Shown one piece after another: positions 33,940 through 42,787 of a stretch of DNA of 64,000 bases. Source of the stretch: Dyadobacter psychrophilus (GTDB lineage Bacteria > Bacteroidota > Bacteroidia > Cytophagales > Spirosomataceae); contig NZ_FUZA01000002.1 in the NCBI RefSeq assembly GCF_900167945.1, positions 930,001-994,000 of the forward strand. Direction: 5' to 3'. The notes below the pieces were generated by a model, which saw nothing but the letters and a program-made list of their open reading frames with translations, made no database searches and was not told where the DNA came from. Position numbers and translations under genes: made by a program. How positions within the stretch are numbered: the stretch's first letter is position 1; every line of letters starts with the position of its first letter.

Positions 33940-35775
33940 TCACCGCAAAGGCTGGACTTCTGTTTCCAGGATCTTCTTGGCAGCCCTCACATCGTAATCA
34001 GAATCCCTGGGATTTTCTTTTAGCAGTAATTTTAAGTTTTCAAATGCTGGCTGCGCTTTTTTGCCAATCGTTTCCAGCACATTCAGTGCCTGCACACGTG
34101 CCATTTGATTATCGCTTTTGAGTGCTTCGCTCAATGTTTGCACGGGCTGATCTGTTTCGCCAAAAGCAAGCAACGCTTCGGCGGCGGCGATCCGTACAGC
34201 CACTTCCTGATCGTTTAGTAAGGTGTTTAATTTTGTTTTCGCAGGTGCAGCATCATTTTTCAGAACGATCGTTCCAATCACTGCCCAATAGCGTACAACT
34301 GCGTCTTTATCGCTCAGCCTTTTGATGAGTTCTCTGAGCTGCGACTTGTCTCTGGAAGAGGCAATTTCTGCGGTTTCAATCACTCGGTTTAATTCATATT
34401 TTCCGCTTTTTGCATAGTCGCGAAGGGGAGTGGTTTCCGAGATTTTGCTTAGCAATGCCTCGGGAATGAAGCCTACGTCCTGTGATTCGATAAGCCAGTC
34501 GTGGTTTGCTTTTCTTAGTTTGAGCAAAATATTCTTATACCCGGGATCCGCAGCGAGGTTGTGAATGTTATGCGGATCGTTCTCAATGTCAAACAATTCC
34601 TCCGAAGGTTTTTCCTGCCAGAATTTCTTCTGGTCCTCATTCAATCTGCCTGCTTTAAACTCAGCTTCCCAGGAAGGCATGGAAGGCGCTTTCCAGAGAT
34701 ATTCAAGATATTGGGCGTAGATTTTGTGTGGCAGATAATTGCGGATATACCTGAATTTTTTGTCGCGAACCGTTCTGGAAAGGTCGGTTCGCTCGTCCAT
34801 TCTGCCGCGGAAACCATAGGCATAAGTGCGTTCTTTTACTTCTTTTGGCCCTAAAAACGCCTTACCCTGCATATGCGAAGGGATTTCAAGTCCGGCCAGG
34901 CTAAGCACACTTGGCGCGAAGTCGTTGAAGGTAACAATGCGATCGGTAACAGTGCCCGGCGTGTTTGGCGCTAAACCCGAGTATTTTTCGGGAAAGCGGA
35001 TGATCAGCGGCACGCGCAGGCCCGATTCGTACACAAACCGCTTGCTTCGTCCCAGGATCCCGCCATTATCACTGTAATAAAAAACAATGGTGTTTTTTGC
35101 CAGTCCCTCGGCTTCCAGTTCTTTCAGAAGCGCCCCGGCCTGCCGGTCCATCTCTTCCAGTTTGTCGTAATACTGCGCCCAGTCGTGCTTCATTTCAGGC
35201 GTTGCAGGATGGTAAGGCGGCAATTTTACTTTTTCCGGATCATGTTTCAATTTCTCCGTAGGAACAGACGTATGAATGCCGCTTTCGTGTGAAACATTCA
35301 GATTAAAAACAGCAAAAAACGGCTGGCCTGCCTTGCGGTTTTTATATGTGGCCTTTCCACTCGATTCGTCCCAGGCTTCCGGCTGATCGGTTGTATTGTA
35401 GTCTTTTTTGGAATTATTGGTCGTGTAATAACCTGCCTCTCGGAAGTAACGAGGGAAGAATTTTACATAATCTGGAACAGGATAGGAGCTGCGCATATGC
35501 TCCGTGCCCATCGAAGGCGGATACATGCCGGTGATCAGCGTGGAGCGTGAAGGCGCGCACACGGGCGCGGTTGCAAATGCATTTTTGTATAAAATGCCCT
35601 GTTTAGCAAACTTGTCAAGGTTCGGGGTGGTGGCAAAAGTATCGCCATAGCAACCCAGGAACGGGCTGTTGTCTTCGCTCACGATCCATAGGATGTTGGG
35701 CTTGTCTTTTTGCTGCGCATTGGTTTTTGAAACAATGAGAAAAAGAAGCAATAGTAAAAAAATCCGGGTGGTCAT
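33940..35775 (-). CDS. Sulfatase (S1, Cys-type) with C-terminal HEAT repeats
   Basis: A secreted sulfatase: signal peptide residues 1-20 (ending SKTNAQ), active-site motif VCAPSRSTLITGMYP with Cys73 as the formylglycine precursor, metal ligands in NILWIVSEDNSPFLGCYG (Glu-Asp-Asn near 34-36) and YYSDNGGILGRSKRF. The sequence resembles the N-sulfoglucosamine/heparan-type branch (S1_8-like). From about residue 480 it carries HEAT-like repeats (LIKRLSDKDAVVRYWAVIGT, LLNDQEVAVRIAAAEALLAF, ALKSDNQMARVQALNVLETI), which form a helical solenoid probably used for binding. Upstream on the same strand lie remnants of a SusD gene (35912-36055), so it was once part of a SusCD-sulfatase locus. It still appears intact. 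Confidence 0.93.
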   Translation of the reverse strand: MTTRIFLLLLLFLIVSKTNAQQKDKPNILWIVSEDNSPFLGCYGDTFATTPNLDKFAKQGILYKNAFATAPVCAPSRSTLITGMYPPSMGTEHMRSSYPVPDYVKFFPRYFREAGYYTTNNSKKDYNTTDQPEAWDESSGKATYKNRKAGQPFFAVFNLNVSHESGIHTSVPTEKLKHDPEKVKLPPYHPATPEMKHDWAQYYDKLEEMDRQAGALLKELEAEGLAKNTIVFYYSDNGGILGRSKRFVYESGLRVPLIIRFPEKYSGLAPNTPGTVTDRIVTFNDFAPSVLSLAGLEIPSHMQGKAFLGPKEVKERTYAYGFRGRMDERTDLSRTVRDKKFRYIRNYLPHKIYAQYLEYLWKAPSMPSWEAEFKAGRLNEDQKKFWQEKPSEELFDIENDPHNIHNLAADPGYKNILLKLRKANHDWLIESQDVGFIPEALLSKISETTPLRDYAKSGKYELNRVIETAEIASSRDKSQLRELIKRLSDKDAVVRYWAVIGTIVLKNDAAPAKTKLNTLLNDQEVAVRIAAAEALLAFGETDQPVQTLSEALKSDNQMARVQALNVLETIGKKAQPAFENLKLLLKENPRDSDYDVRAAKKILETEVQPLR

Positions 35776-35911
35776 AATGGGTTAATGTTGTTTAAAATGG
35801 CCCTTTGGCGTTCCAGTTCCTTTTCCAACCCGCCTACATAATGGTCGAGGCGGGGAATTTCATTGTAATTTTCGACACTTAATGTTATCAAAACATCACT
35901 AACCTTCCTTT

Positions 35912-36055
35912 CTAATATAGGTTTTGCGTAAGTTTTGGATTTATGTCAATCGCGGCCTCCGGAATCGGGGACAGGAGCTTGCTTTCCGTCATGTTGTAAC
36001 CCTTCGCTTTCAAAACCGGCACCGCACGGCCCGTCCGCACGAACCTTGCCAAACG
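35912..36055 (-). pseudogene. 3' remnant of a SusD/RagB gene
   Basis: Translating the minus strand gives about 48 codons ending in a TAG stop (35912-35914). They include the block NMTESKLLSPIPEAAIDIN followed by PKLTQNLY, which matches the C-terminus of SusD proteins (the intact SusD here ends IPQKERDLNPSLTQNPG). Upstream the frame continues as ARFVRTGRAVPVLKAKGY and then reaches the palindrome at 36066. No start codon or N-terminal SusD part exists, and SusC is missing too. The sulfatase gene 137 bases further on the same strand preserves the SusD-to-sulfatase order of the intact operon at 21984-28181. Confidence 0.7.
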
Positions 36056-36065
36056 CGCGGTAAAT

Positions 36066-36090
36066 AATTTGTGAAACTATTTCACAAATT
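36066..36090. promoter_or_regulatory. Perfect 11-3-11 inverted repeat operator
   Basis: AATTTGTGAAA and TTTCACAAATT flank CTA, all matched. It lies 38 bases before the ATG at 36128 and next to TATATATTTA, which could be a -7 region. It looks like a strong repressor site controlling the small-gene cassette. Confidence 0.65.
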
Positions 36091-36127
36091 TATATATTTA
36101 CGAAAACATGGAACACATACTATACGA

Positions 36128-36262
36128 ATGAGCAAAACCAGGAAAGAAAAATTAGTCGAGGACCTTAGGCGAATAATTGAAGAAGCTGAAAACCTGCTGA
36201 TCAACACTCCCGATGGTGTTACTGCGGAAGAATATCAACAAAATAATGTTTTGAAAATGTAA
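36128..36262 (+). CDS. Small hypothetical protein, 44 aa
   Basis: The ATG at 36128 is chosen because it follows the palindrome; an upstream in-frame ATG at 36071 lies inside the palindrome and would encode unlikely residues. The product (MSKTRKEKLVEDLRRIIEEA, then ENLLINTPDGVTAEEY and a short tail) is a basic N-terminal amphipathic helix followed by an acidic region. It is the first of two genes on this strand, with 60 bases between the stop and the next ATG. I do not recognise it. Size and position suggest a regulator or partner of the HTH protein downstream; this is inference. Confidence 0.5.
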   Translation: MSKTRKEKLVEDLRRIIEEAENLLINTPDGVTAEEYQQNNVLKM

Positions 36263-36322
36263 AATCCAGGGTTGCTTTACTGAAATTTATGTATGCGCAC
36301 CCCTATAATTAAGAACCGAAAA

Positions 36323-36646
36323 ATGGAAACTATAAAAGAGAAAAAGAGCGTCTTTACTGAAGTGAACAACAAGCTGGATCATGTGGAATCCATGTTGATG
36401 GATTTCACAAAAAGCAAACTTGTTATCATGGACAAGGAGTATCACCTTAGGGACTGGATGACATTGTCTGACTATTGCAAAAAATACAACATAAAGCCGT
36501 CCCGGCTTTCTAATTGGATAGAGCGGGGAGTGGTTCCGGGCGGCAGCCTGATCGTTATTCCTGAACTTAACGGATTGAAATTAATTAAAGACCAAGCCTT
36601 TATGGCTCGGTCTTACAGAACCAGGGCCAGTGCCGCTGCTTATTAG
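36323..36646 (+). CDS. Helix-turn-helix (excisionase/MerR-like) DNA-binding protein, 107 aa
   Basis: The ATG at 36323 follows the sequence CCGAAAA; a 5' in-frame ATG at 36293 is possible (117 aa). Residues 10-45 form an amphipathic, probably coiled, helix (FTEVNNKLDHVESMLMDFTK). Residues 50-90 contain MTLSDYCKKYNIKPSRLSNW followed by IERGVVPGGSLIVIPELN, which is the pattern of a short winged helix-turn-helix as in excisionases and Bacteroidota small regulators. The C-terminus is basic (ARSYRTRAS). The gene overlaps an internal stem-loop (36588-36614) and is followed by a strong hairpin (36693). It could bind the palindrome at 36066 and autoregulate. No phage or integrase gene is nearby. Confidence 0.7.
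   Translation: METIKEKKSVFTEVNNKLDHVESMLMDFTKSKLVIMDKEYHLRDWMTLSDYCKKYNIKPSRLSNWIERGVVPGGSLIVIPELNGLKLIKDQAFMARSYRTRASAAAY
36588..36614 (+). repeat. Stem-loop inside the HTH gene
   Basis: AAGACCAAGCC pairs with GGCTCGGTCTT around a TTTAT loop (11-base arms, one mismatch), 32 bases before the stop codon. It has the form of a terminator stem without a T-run. Confidence 0.45.
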
Positions 36647-36692
36647 ACTTTTGAGACCAGCTTATTTTTGTCCCTGGCTCGACCGATTTGCT

Positions 36693-36716
36693 AGCAGCGG
36701 GTTTCAACCCGCTGCT
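36693..36716. repeat. REP-like perfect hairpin
   Basis: AGCAGCGGGTT and AACCCGCTGCT flank TC, a perfect 11-base stem between convergent genes. The arms resemble dispersed palindromic hairpins of bacterial genomes and it may serve as a bidirectional stop. Only one copy is seen in the window. Confidence 0.55.
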
Positions 36717-36731
36717 GCTAATGATGAATAA

Positions 36732-38174
36732 TCAATTCCAACCCCCGCCAAGCGCACGGTAAATATTAACCGTAGCGTTCATTTGCTGCATTTTCGTTTC
36801 GATGAGATCGAACCTGGATTCCAGGGCTTCGCGCTGGGTTAGTAGCACTTCCACGTAATCGGCTCTGGCTGAGGTGAAAAGACGATTAGCGATGTTTGTG
36901 GACTCGTTCAGGGCGGCCACTTCGCGGGTTTTTGTTGCGTAGCTTTGTTCCAGGTTGCTAATGTTGGACAACTGGTTCACAACCTCAATGTAAGCATTCA
37001 AAACCGTGCGTTCGTAATTGTAAACCGCCTGGATCTGTCTTGCATTGGCACTTTTGTAAGTAGCCTGGATCGCGTTTTTGTTGATCAGCGGACCGGCAAG
37101 ATCGGCGACCAAAGTTGACATCAGGGATTTGGGCACATTCCCAAGATAAATTGGGTTGAAAGCCTGTAAACCTACGGCTGCGTTCAAGCCAAGCGAAGGA
37201 TAAAAGTTCGCCCTGGCTACGAGAATGTCCAGTTTTGCAGCGGCCAGATCCTGCTCAGCTTGTCTGACATCGGGACGGTTTTCCATTAACTGGGATGGGA
37301 TACCAGCATGAATCACTGTCGGAAGCATATTTTCGAAATTCTGGCTGTTTCGCAAAACAGGCTGCGGGTATCTTCCTAAAAGAAAATTAATCCGGTTTTC
37401 CGTTTCTACGATCCGCTGACGGATCGCGTACTGGCGGTTTTGCGTATTGAGCACTTGTGCCTCAAACCTGCGAACGGCCAGTTCGGTTACACGTGTCGCT
37501 TCTTTCTGCATTTTCACGATCCGCAATGCATTGGTTTGAATCTCAATGTTCTGCGTAACAATGTTCAGCTGCGTGTCCAGTGCCAGAAGCTCGTAATAGG
37601 AGTTAGCAATCTCGGAAACAATGTTGGTCATCATGAAATTTTTACCTTCCACCGAGGACAAATAACGATTTACCGCAGCCTTTTTTGCATTCCGCAATTT
37701 GTGCCAGATATCCACTTCCCAGCGCGCATAGGCGGCCACGACGAAATCAGGCAGCGGCTCGGGCGTTTCTCTTCCCGGCTTAATCTCCGTGGTGGCTTCG
37801 CTGGAACCCACTTGCGTGTAACGGCCTGCTTTTTCAATGCCGGCTCCGCCTCTCAAACCCACGAAAGGCAGATATTCCCCTTTCCGGGCACGGATCTCGT
37901 TGCGTGAAATTTCAATTTCCTGCAAAGTAACATTCAACTCCTGGTTGTTGTGTAACGCAGTGTCAATTAATGCATTCAGCTGAGGATCAGTGAAATAATC
38001 CCTCCATTTCAATTTGCCGACATTGGCAGTGGAATCAGCTGCCTGACCATTGTAGGCAGCTGATAATGTTTTGTTAGGAGATCGCTGGACCTGAGAAGGG
38101 GCGTTGCAGGCGGTGTAGGCGAGGGCACTTAAAGTGATCCCCACCCACGTCAATATTCTTTTATTGCTCATCAT
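36732..38174 (-). CDS. RND efflux outer-membrane channel (OprM/TolC-type lipoprotein)
   Basis: This is the outer-membrane factor of the tripartite pump. The start at 38174 (or 38171) gives the signal MSNKRILTWVGITLSALAYT with lipobox AYTAC, then two TolC-type repeats: LNALIDTALHNNQELNVTLQ, YARWEVDIWHKLRNAKKAAV, ILVARANFYPSLGLNAAVGL and NAYIEVVNQLSNISNLEQSY. The tracts FPSLG-like and W(E/D)xDxWxKxR are OprM/NodT hallmarks. The start codon overlaps the stop of the RND permease gene by about 13 bases, so translation is coupled. It is the last gene of an operon ordered adaptor, permease, channel, all on the minus strand. Confidence 0.94.
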   Translation of the reverse strand: MMSNKRILTWVGITLSALAYTACNAPSQVQRSPNKTLSAAYNGQAADSTANVGKLKWRDYFTDPQLNALIDTALHNNQELNVTLQEIEISRNEIRARKGEYLPFVGLRGGAGIEKAGRYTQVGSSEATTEIKPGRETPEPLPDFVVAAYARWEVDIWHKLRNAKKAAVNRYLSSVEGKNFMMTNIVSEIANSYYELLALDTQLNIVTQNIEIQTNALRIVKMQKEATRVTELAVRRFEAQVLNTQNRQYAIRQRIVETENRINFLLGRYPQPVLRNSQNFENMLPTVIHAGIPSQLMENRPDVRQAEQDLAAAKLDILVARANFYPSLGLNAAVGLQAFNPIYLGNVPKSLMSTLVADLAGPLINKNAIQATYKSANARQIQAVYNYERTVLNAYIEVVNQLSNISNLEQSYATKTREVAALNESTNIANRLFTSARADYVEVLLTQREALESRFDLIETKMQQMNATVNIYRALGGGWN

Positions 38175-41100
38175 TTTGAGTTTCTTGAGTGTGAGGGAAA
38201 ATGTCGACTGCGTGAACGAATTGTTCGGTAAGCGAGCCATCTTCCTCGTCTTTAATCATTTTTCTGCCGTCGGCCAGGGTGCCAAATATGTAGTACAATC
38301 CCGGAATGATAATGACCCCGAAGATGGTCCCGAAAAGCATCCCGCCCATGGCTGACGCACCAATTGTACGGTTACCGATCGCACCGGCGCCTGTGGCAAT
38401 GATTAAGGGGATCAGGCCGGCAACGAATGCGAACGACGTCATCAAAATCGGACGGAAACGAACTTTGGCGCCTTCGATAGCAGCATTGAGGATTGTTTCG
38501 CCCTGGTGTCGCTTCTGAACGGCAAACTCTACGATCAGTACGGCGTTTTTACCCAGCAACCCGACAAGCATGATCAAACCGATTTGGGCATAAATGTTGT
38601 TTTCGAGGCCCATTAATTTGAGCAAAAGGAATGAACCGAACACCCCAACTGGAAGTGACAATACAACCGCAAACGGAATAATGAAGCTCTCATACTGCGC
38701 TGCCAGCACAAAGTATACGAATGCCAATACGATCATAAACACGACCAGTGATTCATTTCCACGGATCGATTCGTCATAGGAAAGACCTTCAAATGCAATG
38801 TCATAACCTTGCGGCAAAGTTTTAGCAGCCACTTCGCGGATCGCCTGAATGGCATCGGCTGTGGTGTAACCTTTGGCTGGAAGACCCTGGATCGCAGCTG
38901 AATTATAGAGGTTAAAACGCGTGATCTCGTTCGGACCCTGACCTTTTTTCAATGTCATGAATGAAGAGTAAGGCACCATTTCGCCTGCGTCGTTTTTCAC
39001 AAACAATTTCAAAAGATCGGAAGGAAGCCTTCTGAAACTCGGGTCAGACTGCACGTACACTTTAAAGAACTGGTTGAATCTGGTGAAACCCTGCTCGTAT
39101 GTACTACCGATCATTATGTTCAGGTTGTCCATTGCCTTTCCAATCGACACGCCTTTTTGCATAGCCAGCTGATTGTCAATCTGCAATTCATACTGTGGAT
39201 AGTTCGCTGCGAAGAAGGTGAACAAGCCCGTAAGCTCAGGACGTTTCGCAAGGTCATCCATGAATTTCTTGTTGATCTTGTCAAACTCTGCGTAATCCGT
39301 GTCAGAAGTTTTATCCAAAAGACGCATCGAGAAACCGCCTGATGTACCAAAACCCGGGATCGCTGGTGGTTCGAAGAATTCGACTACGGCACCAAGACCG
39401 CGCGTTTCTTTTTCCAGTTCTTCCATGATCTCTTTCACATTCTGCTTGCGGTCATGCCAAGGTTTCAGGTTGATCAAACATGTTCCAGCATTGGAACCGC
39501 GACCTTCGGTCATGATCTCATAACCTGCCAGTGAAGAAACGGATTCGATTCCTTCCACTTCTTCGCATATCTTTTGAAGACGGCGGGAAACTTCATTCGT
39601 TTTTTCCAAAGTGGATCCCGGAGGCGTCTGAATGATCGCGTAGATTGTGCTTTGATCTTCATTAGGAATAAAACCTGCGGGCAGAATTTTGTTTACAAAA
39701 ACAATCCCTGCGCAGAAGCCCAGTAACACAACCCAGGTTACAACCCTACGGCTAACAATGCGTTTCAGCAGGCTTACATATCTTCCGGTTAGTTTGTCAA
39801 ATGTTCTGTTAAATGCATCAAGCCCTTTGGTAAGGAAGTTTTTCTTCTTCTGGTGACCGTGGTGATTTTGAAGCAGCATCGCACACAAAACCGGCGTCAA
39901 CGTCAAGGCGATAAGGGCCGAAATAACGATAGAGCTGGCCATGGTGATGGAGAACTGCCGGTAGAATGTGCCGACCGGACCGGACATGAATGAGATCGGA
40001 AGGAATACCGAAACCATAACAGCCGTGATCGCAATAATGGCACCGCTGATCTCACCAAGCACTTTTTTTACCGCATTAAATGGGGAAATCCCCGGCTCTT
40101 CCTCAAACTTCGCATGGACGGCCTCGACGACGACAATCGCATCATCGACCACAATACCAATAGCAAGTACAAGCGCAAAAAGCGTGATAAGGTTAATCGA
40201 AAGCCCGAAAGCCTGTATGACAAAGAATGCTCCGATCAGCGAAACAGGCACGGCCAGAATTGGGATCAACGTAGAGCGCCAATCGCCAAGAAATATGAAC
40301 ACCACGAGGGCCACCAGGATAAATGCGTCGCGTAATGTGTCGATAACTTGCTCAATAGAAGCATCCAGGAACTGAGAAACGTCATAGCTGATCTTGTAAT
40401 CCACGCCCGGAGGGAAGGATTCTTTCATTACGTCCAGTTTCTTCTTCACTTCTTCAATTACGTCGCTCGCGTTACTTCCATAGTTTTGACGCAACACGAT
40501 CGCTGCCGAAGGATGGCCGTCGAGGTTGGAGTAAATGTCAAAGAATTCAGATCCAAGTTCCACTTTCGCAATGTCACGCAAGTGAACACTTTCACCCTGG
40601 GCATTGGCGCGGACAATGATGTTTTCGTATTCTTCGGGCTTGTCGTAACGACCTTTATAAGTAAGCACATATTCCAGCGATTGGGCTGCGATACCCGAGC
40701 TTTGTCCGATACGACCCGGGCGACCCACGATACTTTGTTCGCCCACCGCCTTCATGACTTCTTCCGTAGAAATGTTGTAAGCACGCATACGCTCCGGATT
40801 CAGCCAGAGGCGCATCGCGTATCTTCTAGATCCTAAAATTTGCGCTCTTGCAATCCCTTTTGTCCGCTGGATTTCAGGGATCATTTTTACCGTTGCGTAG
40901 TTGAACAGGAATTTCTCGTCAATGCTTTTATCTTTTGAATAAAGATTGACATACATCAACATACTAGGCTGAACGGGTGAGATAATAACCCCTTCGCGCT
41001 GAACCAGTTCCGGCAAAAGCGGCATAACCTGGTCAACTCTCGTTTTTACCCGGATAACGGCCACGTTCGGGTCGGTGCCGGGCTCGAAGATGATCCTGAG

Positions 41101-41367
41101 CGTCGCCTCCCCCGCACTCGTTGCATCGGTAGCAATGTACCGCATATCCTGAACCCCGTTAATGGCCTGTTCAAGAGTGATCAATGTTGATTTTACCAAT
41201 ACATCGGCACTCGCGCCAGGGTAGGCGATGAAGATGTTGACGGTTGTAGGGGCAATGTCCGGGAACTGGGAAATGGGTAATTTCTCAATCGCCAGGATGC
41301 CTATAAATACGATCATGATCGAGATCACGATTGCAAATACAGGTCTTCTTATGAATTGATTAAACAT
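38161..41367 (-). CDS. RND multidrug efflux permease (HAE1/AcrB type)
   Basis: It is the inner-membrane pump, using the proton gradient to export hydrophobic compounds. At 1068 residues it has the normal AcrB length with two 6-TM halves. TM4 carries the proton-relay Asp pair in LAIGIVVDDAIVVVEAVHAK; MFNQFIRRPVFAIVISIMIV is the usual N-terminus; GAFFVIQAFGLSINLITLFA precedes it, and the second half has LIMLVGLLGKNAVLIVEFAV with the conserved Lys. The adaptor gene lies 28 bases upstream and the outer-membrane factor overlaps the 3' end. Substrates cannot be told, though HAE1 pumps often handle drugs, dyes and bile-like compounds. Confidence 0.97.
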   Translation of the reverse strand: MFNQFIRRPVFAIVISIMIVFIGILAIEKLPISQFPDIAPTTVNIFIAYPGASADVLVKSTLITLEQAINGVQDMRYIATDATSAGEATLRIIFEPGTDPNVAVIRVKTRVDQVMPLLPELVQREGVIISPVQPSMLMYVNLYSKDKSIDEKFLFNYATVKMIPEIQRTKGIARAQILGSRRYAMRLWLNPERMRAYNISTEEVMKAVGEQSIVGRPGRIGQSSGIAAQSLEYVLTYKGRYDKPEEYENIIVRANAQGESVHLRDIAKVELGSEFFDIYSNLDGHPSAAIVLRQNYGSNASDVIEEVKKKLDVMKESFPPGVDYKISYDVSQFLDASIEQVIDTLRDAFILVALVVFIFLGDWRSTLIPILAVPVSLIGAFFVIQAFGLSINLITLFALVLAIGIVVDDAIVVVEAVHAKFEEEPGISPFNAVKKVLGEISGAIIAITAVMVSVFLPISFMSGPVGTFYRQFSITMASSIVISALIALTLTPVLCAMLLQNHHGHQKKKNFLTKGLDAFNRTFDKLTGRYVSLLKRIVSRRVVTWVVLLGFCAGIVFVNKILPAGFIPNEDQSTIYAIIQTPPGSTLEKTNEVSRRLQKICEEVEGIESVSSLAGYEIMTEGRGSNAGTCLINLKPWHDRKQNVKEIMEELEKETRGLGAVVEFFEPPAIPGFGTSGGFSMRLLDKTSDTDYAEFDKINKKFMDDLAKRPELTGLFTFFAANYPQYELQIDNQLAMQKGVSIGKAMDNLNIMIGSTYEQGFTRFNQFFKVYVQSDPSFRRLPSDLLKLFVKNDAGEMVPYSSFMTLKKGQGPNEITRFNLYNSAAIQGLPAKGYTTADAIQAIREVAAKTLPQGYDIAFEGLSYDESIRGNESLVVFMIVLAFVYFVLAAQYESFIIPFAVVLSLPVGVFGSFLLLKLMGLENNIYAQIGLIMLVGLLGKNAVLIVEFAVQKRHQGETILNAAIEGAKVRFRPILMTSFAFVAGLIPLIIATGAGAIGNRTIGASAMGGMLFGTIFGVIIIPGLYYIFGTLADGRKMIKDEEDGSLTEQFVHAVDIFPHTQETQNDEQ

Positions 41368-41395
41368 GTCGTTTTGTGCTTGTTAAGATAGCTGA

Positions 41396-42478
41396 CTATT
41401 CGGCGTACAGACTTAAATTGGAGATTACGGAATCAGGCTTCACGAATGTGGAGTGGATCTTTTCGTTCTCTTTCACCTGACGTAGCCCTTCCAGCAGGAT
41501 TTTATCATCCACTTTCAGACCGGATTTCACAACGAAAATGTGCGGAAGCTCTGCCTCAATCGTGATTTCCCTCGAACGGATCTTGTTGTCCTTATCCACC
41601 ACATACACATATTTCTTTTCCAAAACCTCGAAAGTGGCTTTCTGCGGGATCAGCAAAGCGTTTTTCATCGGAACGGTTACTAAAACATTTCCTGTTTCGC
41701 CGTGTCTCAGAAGTCTTTTGGGATTAGGGAATGTTGCCCTGAAAGCAATGTTACCGGTCTCATTATTGAAATCAGCCTCGATCGTCTTCACCGTTCCCGA
41801 ATGGGAGAACATTTGGTTATTGGCCATGCGGAGGTTCACATTCAGCATGCCGGCTGTGGCTTCGTTGGCTTTGTAGTCCAGATACTCAGCTTCCGGAACG
41901 TTGAAATAAACCCACATTTCGCTGTTGTCGGATAATGTGGTCAGCAAATCGCCTTCGTCCAGAAGACTTCCCAACCTTACCTGGAAATGGTCCATGATAC
42001 CATCGAACGGTGCCCGGATTTCAGTAAAACCAAGGTGCGTTGTGGCTAGTCCCAGTTCTGCCTTGGCTTTGTCCAGTTTGGCCTTGGCCAGCGCCAGCTC
42101 ATTTTTGGAAACCACATTGCTGTCGGCCAGCGACTTGGTGTTTTTAAATTCGATTTCTGCAAAATTGGCTTCTGCCTGGGCTTTCTGTTGTTCGGCCTGG
42201 TAAAGCATCGGCATGATTTTGAACATCAACTGGCCTTTTTTTACGGATTGCCCTTCGTCCACATAGATATTCTGCAGATAACCTCTTTCCAAAGCCCGCA
42301 ATTCAATGTGGCTGATCGCCCGGATCTGGCTTACATATTCCTTTGTAACCAATGTGTCTTTTTGTAGGGGGCTTGTAACCAGGAACTTAACTTCCTCTTC
42401 TTTTTCTTCTTTTTTGGATTCACAACTTGTATGGAACATTGTTGCACACAAGCTGAGAACCATGAGAATTCTCTTCAT
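41396..42478 (-). CDS. RND efflux periplasmic adaptor (MFP) lipoprotein
   Basis: It is the membrane-fusion protein linking pump and channel. The signal MKRILMVLSLCATMFHTSCE has lipobox FHTSC (Cys19). A lysine-rich linker is followed by the split lipoyl domain (LRALERGYLQNIYVDEGQSV, then FTEIRAPFDGIMDHFQVRLG after the alpha-hairpin around AEQQKAQAEANFAEIEF), a beta-barrel (DNSEMWVYFNVPEAEYLDYK) and a membrane-proximal domain. It is the first gene of the efflux operon; the permease ATG follows after 28 bases. No TetR or other regulator gene is adjacent, so control may be from elsewhere. Confidence 0.95.
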   Translation of the reverse strand: MKRILMVLSLCATMFHTSCESKKEEKEEEVKFLVTSPLQKDTLVTKEYVSQIRAISHIELRALERGYLQNIYVDEGQSVKKGQLMFKIMPMLYQAEQQKAQAEANFAEIEFKNTKSLADSNVVSKNELALAKAKLDKAKAELGLATTHLGFTEIRAPFDGIMDHFQVRLGSLLDEGDLLTTLSDNSEMWVYFNVPEAEYLDYKANEATAGMLNVNLRMANNQMFSHSGTVKTIEADFNNETGNIAFRATFPNPKRLLRHGETGNVLVTVPMKNALLIPQKATFEVLEKKYVYVVDKDNKIRSREITIEAELPHIFVVKSGLKVDDKILLEGLRQVKENEKIHSTFVKPDSVISNLSLYAE

Positions 42479-42787
42479 GATGGTTTTGCTATTTGATAAA
42501 ATATGGTTTGCTACGCATGTTTTTGCCCGATATTAAATCAAATCCTAAGCCCTGAATTATGAAATTTCTGTGAGACAAGATGTAAACCATCACGAATAGG
42601 ATCACATTGTTCATTGAAATGAGGGTTTCTATTTTTGTAGAATTGGATTTAACTAATACCGATACAAAAACCGCACATTACCGTTAATAGCAAGTTAAAA
42701 GCATGTTAAAAAGGTATTAAAATAAAAAATGCCGCAGGGTGCTGCGACATTCTCATTTGGAAAAGGATAAGCCTACCAGGCAGGCAT
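42479..42787. other. Gap of about 309 bases upstream of the efflux operon
   Basis: It contains the terminator of the AI-2E-type gene (42722-42750) and then AT-rich DNA. I looked for TAnnTTTG and for inverted repeats that could be an efflux operator and found none convincing. Confidence 0.55.
42722..42750 (-). terminator. Intrinsic terminator of the AI-2E-type transporter gene
   Basis: On the minus strand TGTCGCAG and CTGCGGCA pair around CACC, with a single mismatch, followed by TTTTTTATTTT. It ends the transcript of the gene at 42788-43948. Confidence 0.8.

Larger units (their letters stand above)
35776..36127. other. Gap between sulfatase and HTH cassette with SusD remnant
   Basis: From left to right it has a hairpin with arms CCCGCCT/AGGCGGG near 35829-35857, the SusD 3' fragment (35912-36055, minus strand), a 25-base palindrome (36066-36090) and the leader of the small gene at 36128. 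Nothing else is seen. Confidence 0.6.

Noticed and set aside
38134..40836. Several plus-strand ORFs of 60-160 codons opposite the RND permease gene
   Set aside because: All are shadows of a gene with strong coding bias and recognised membrane motifs.
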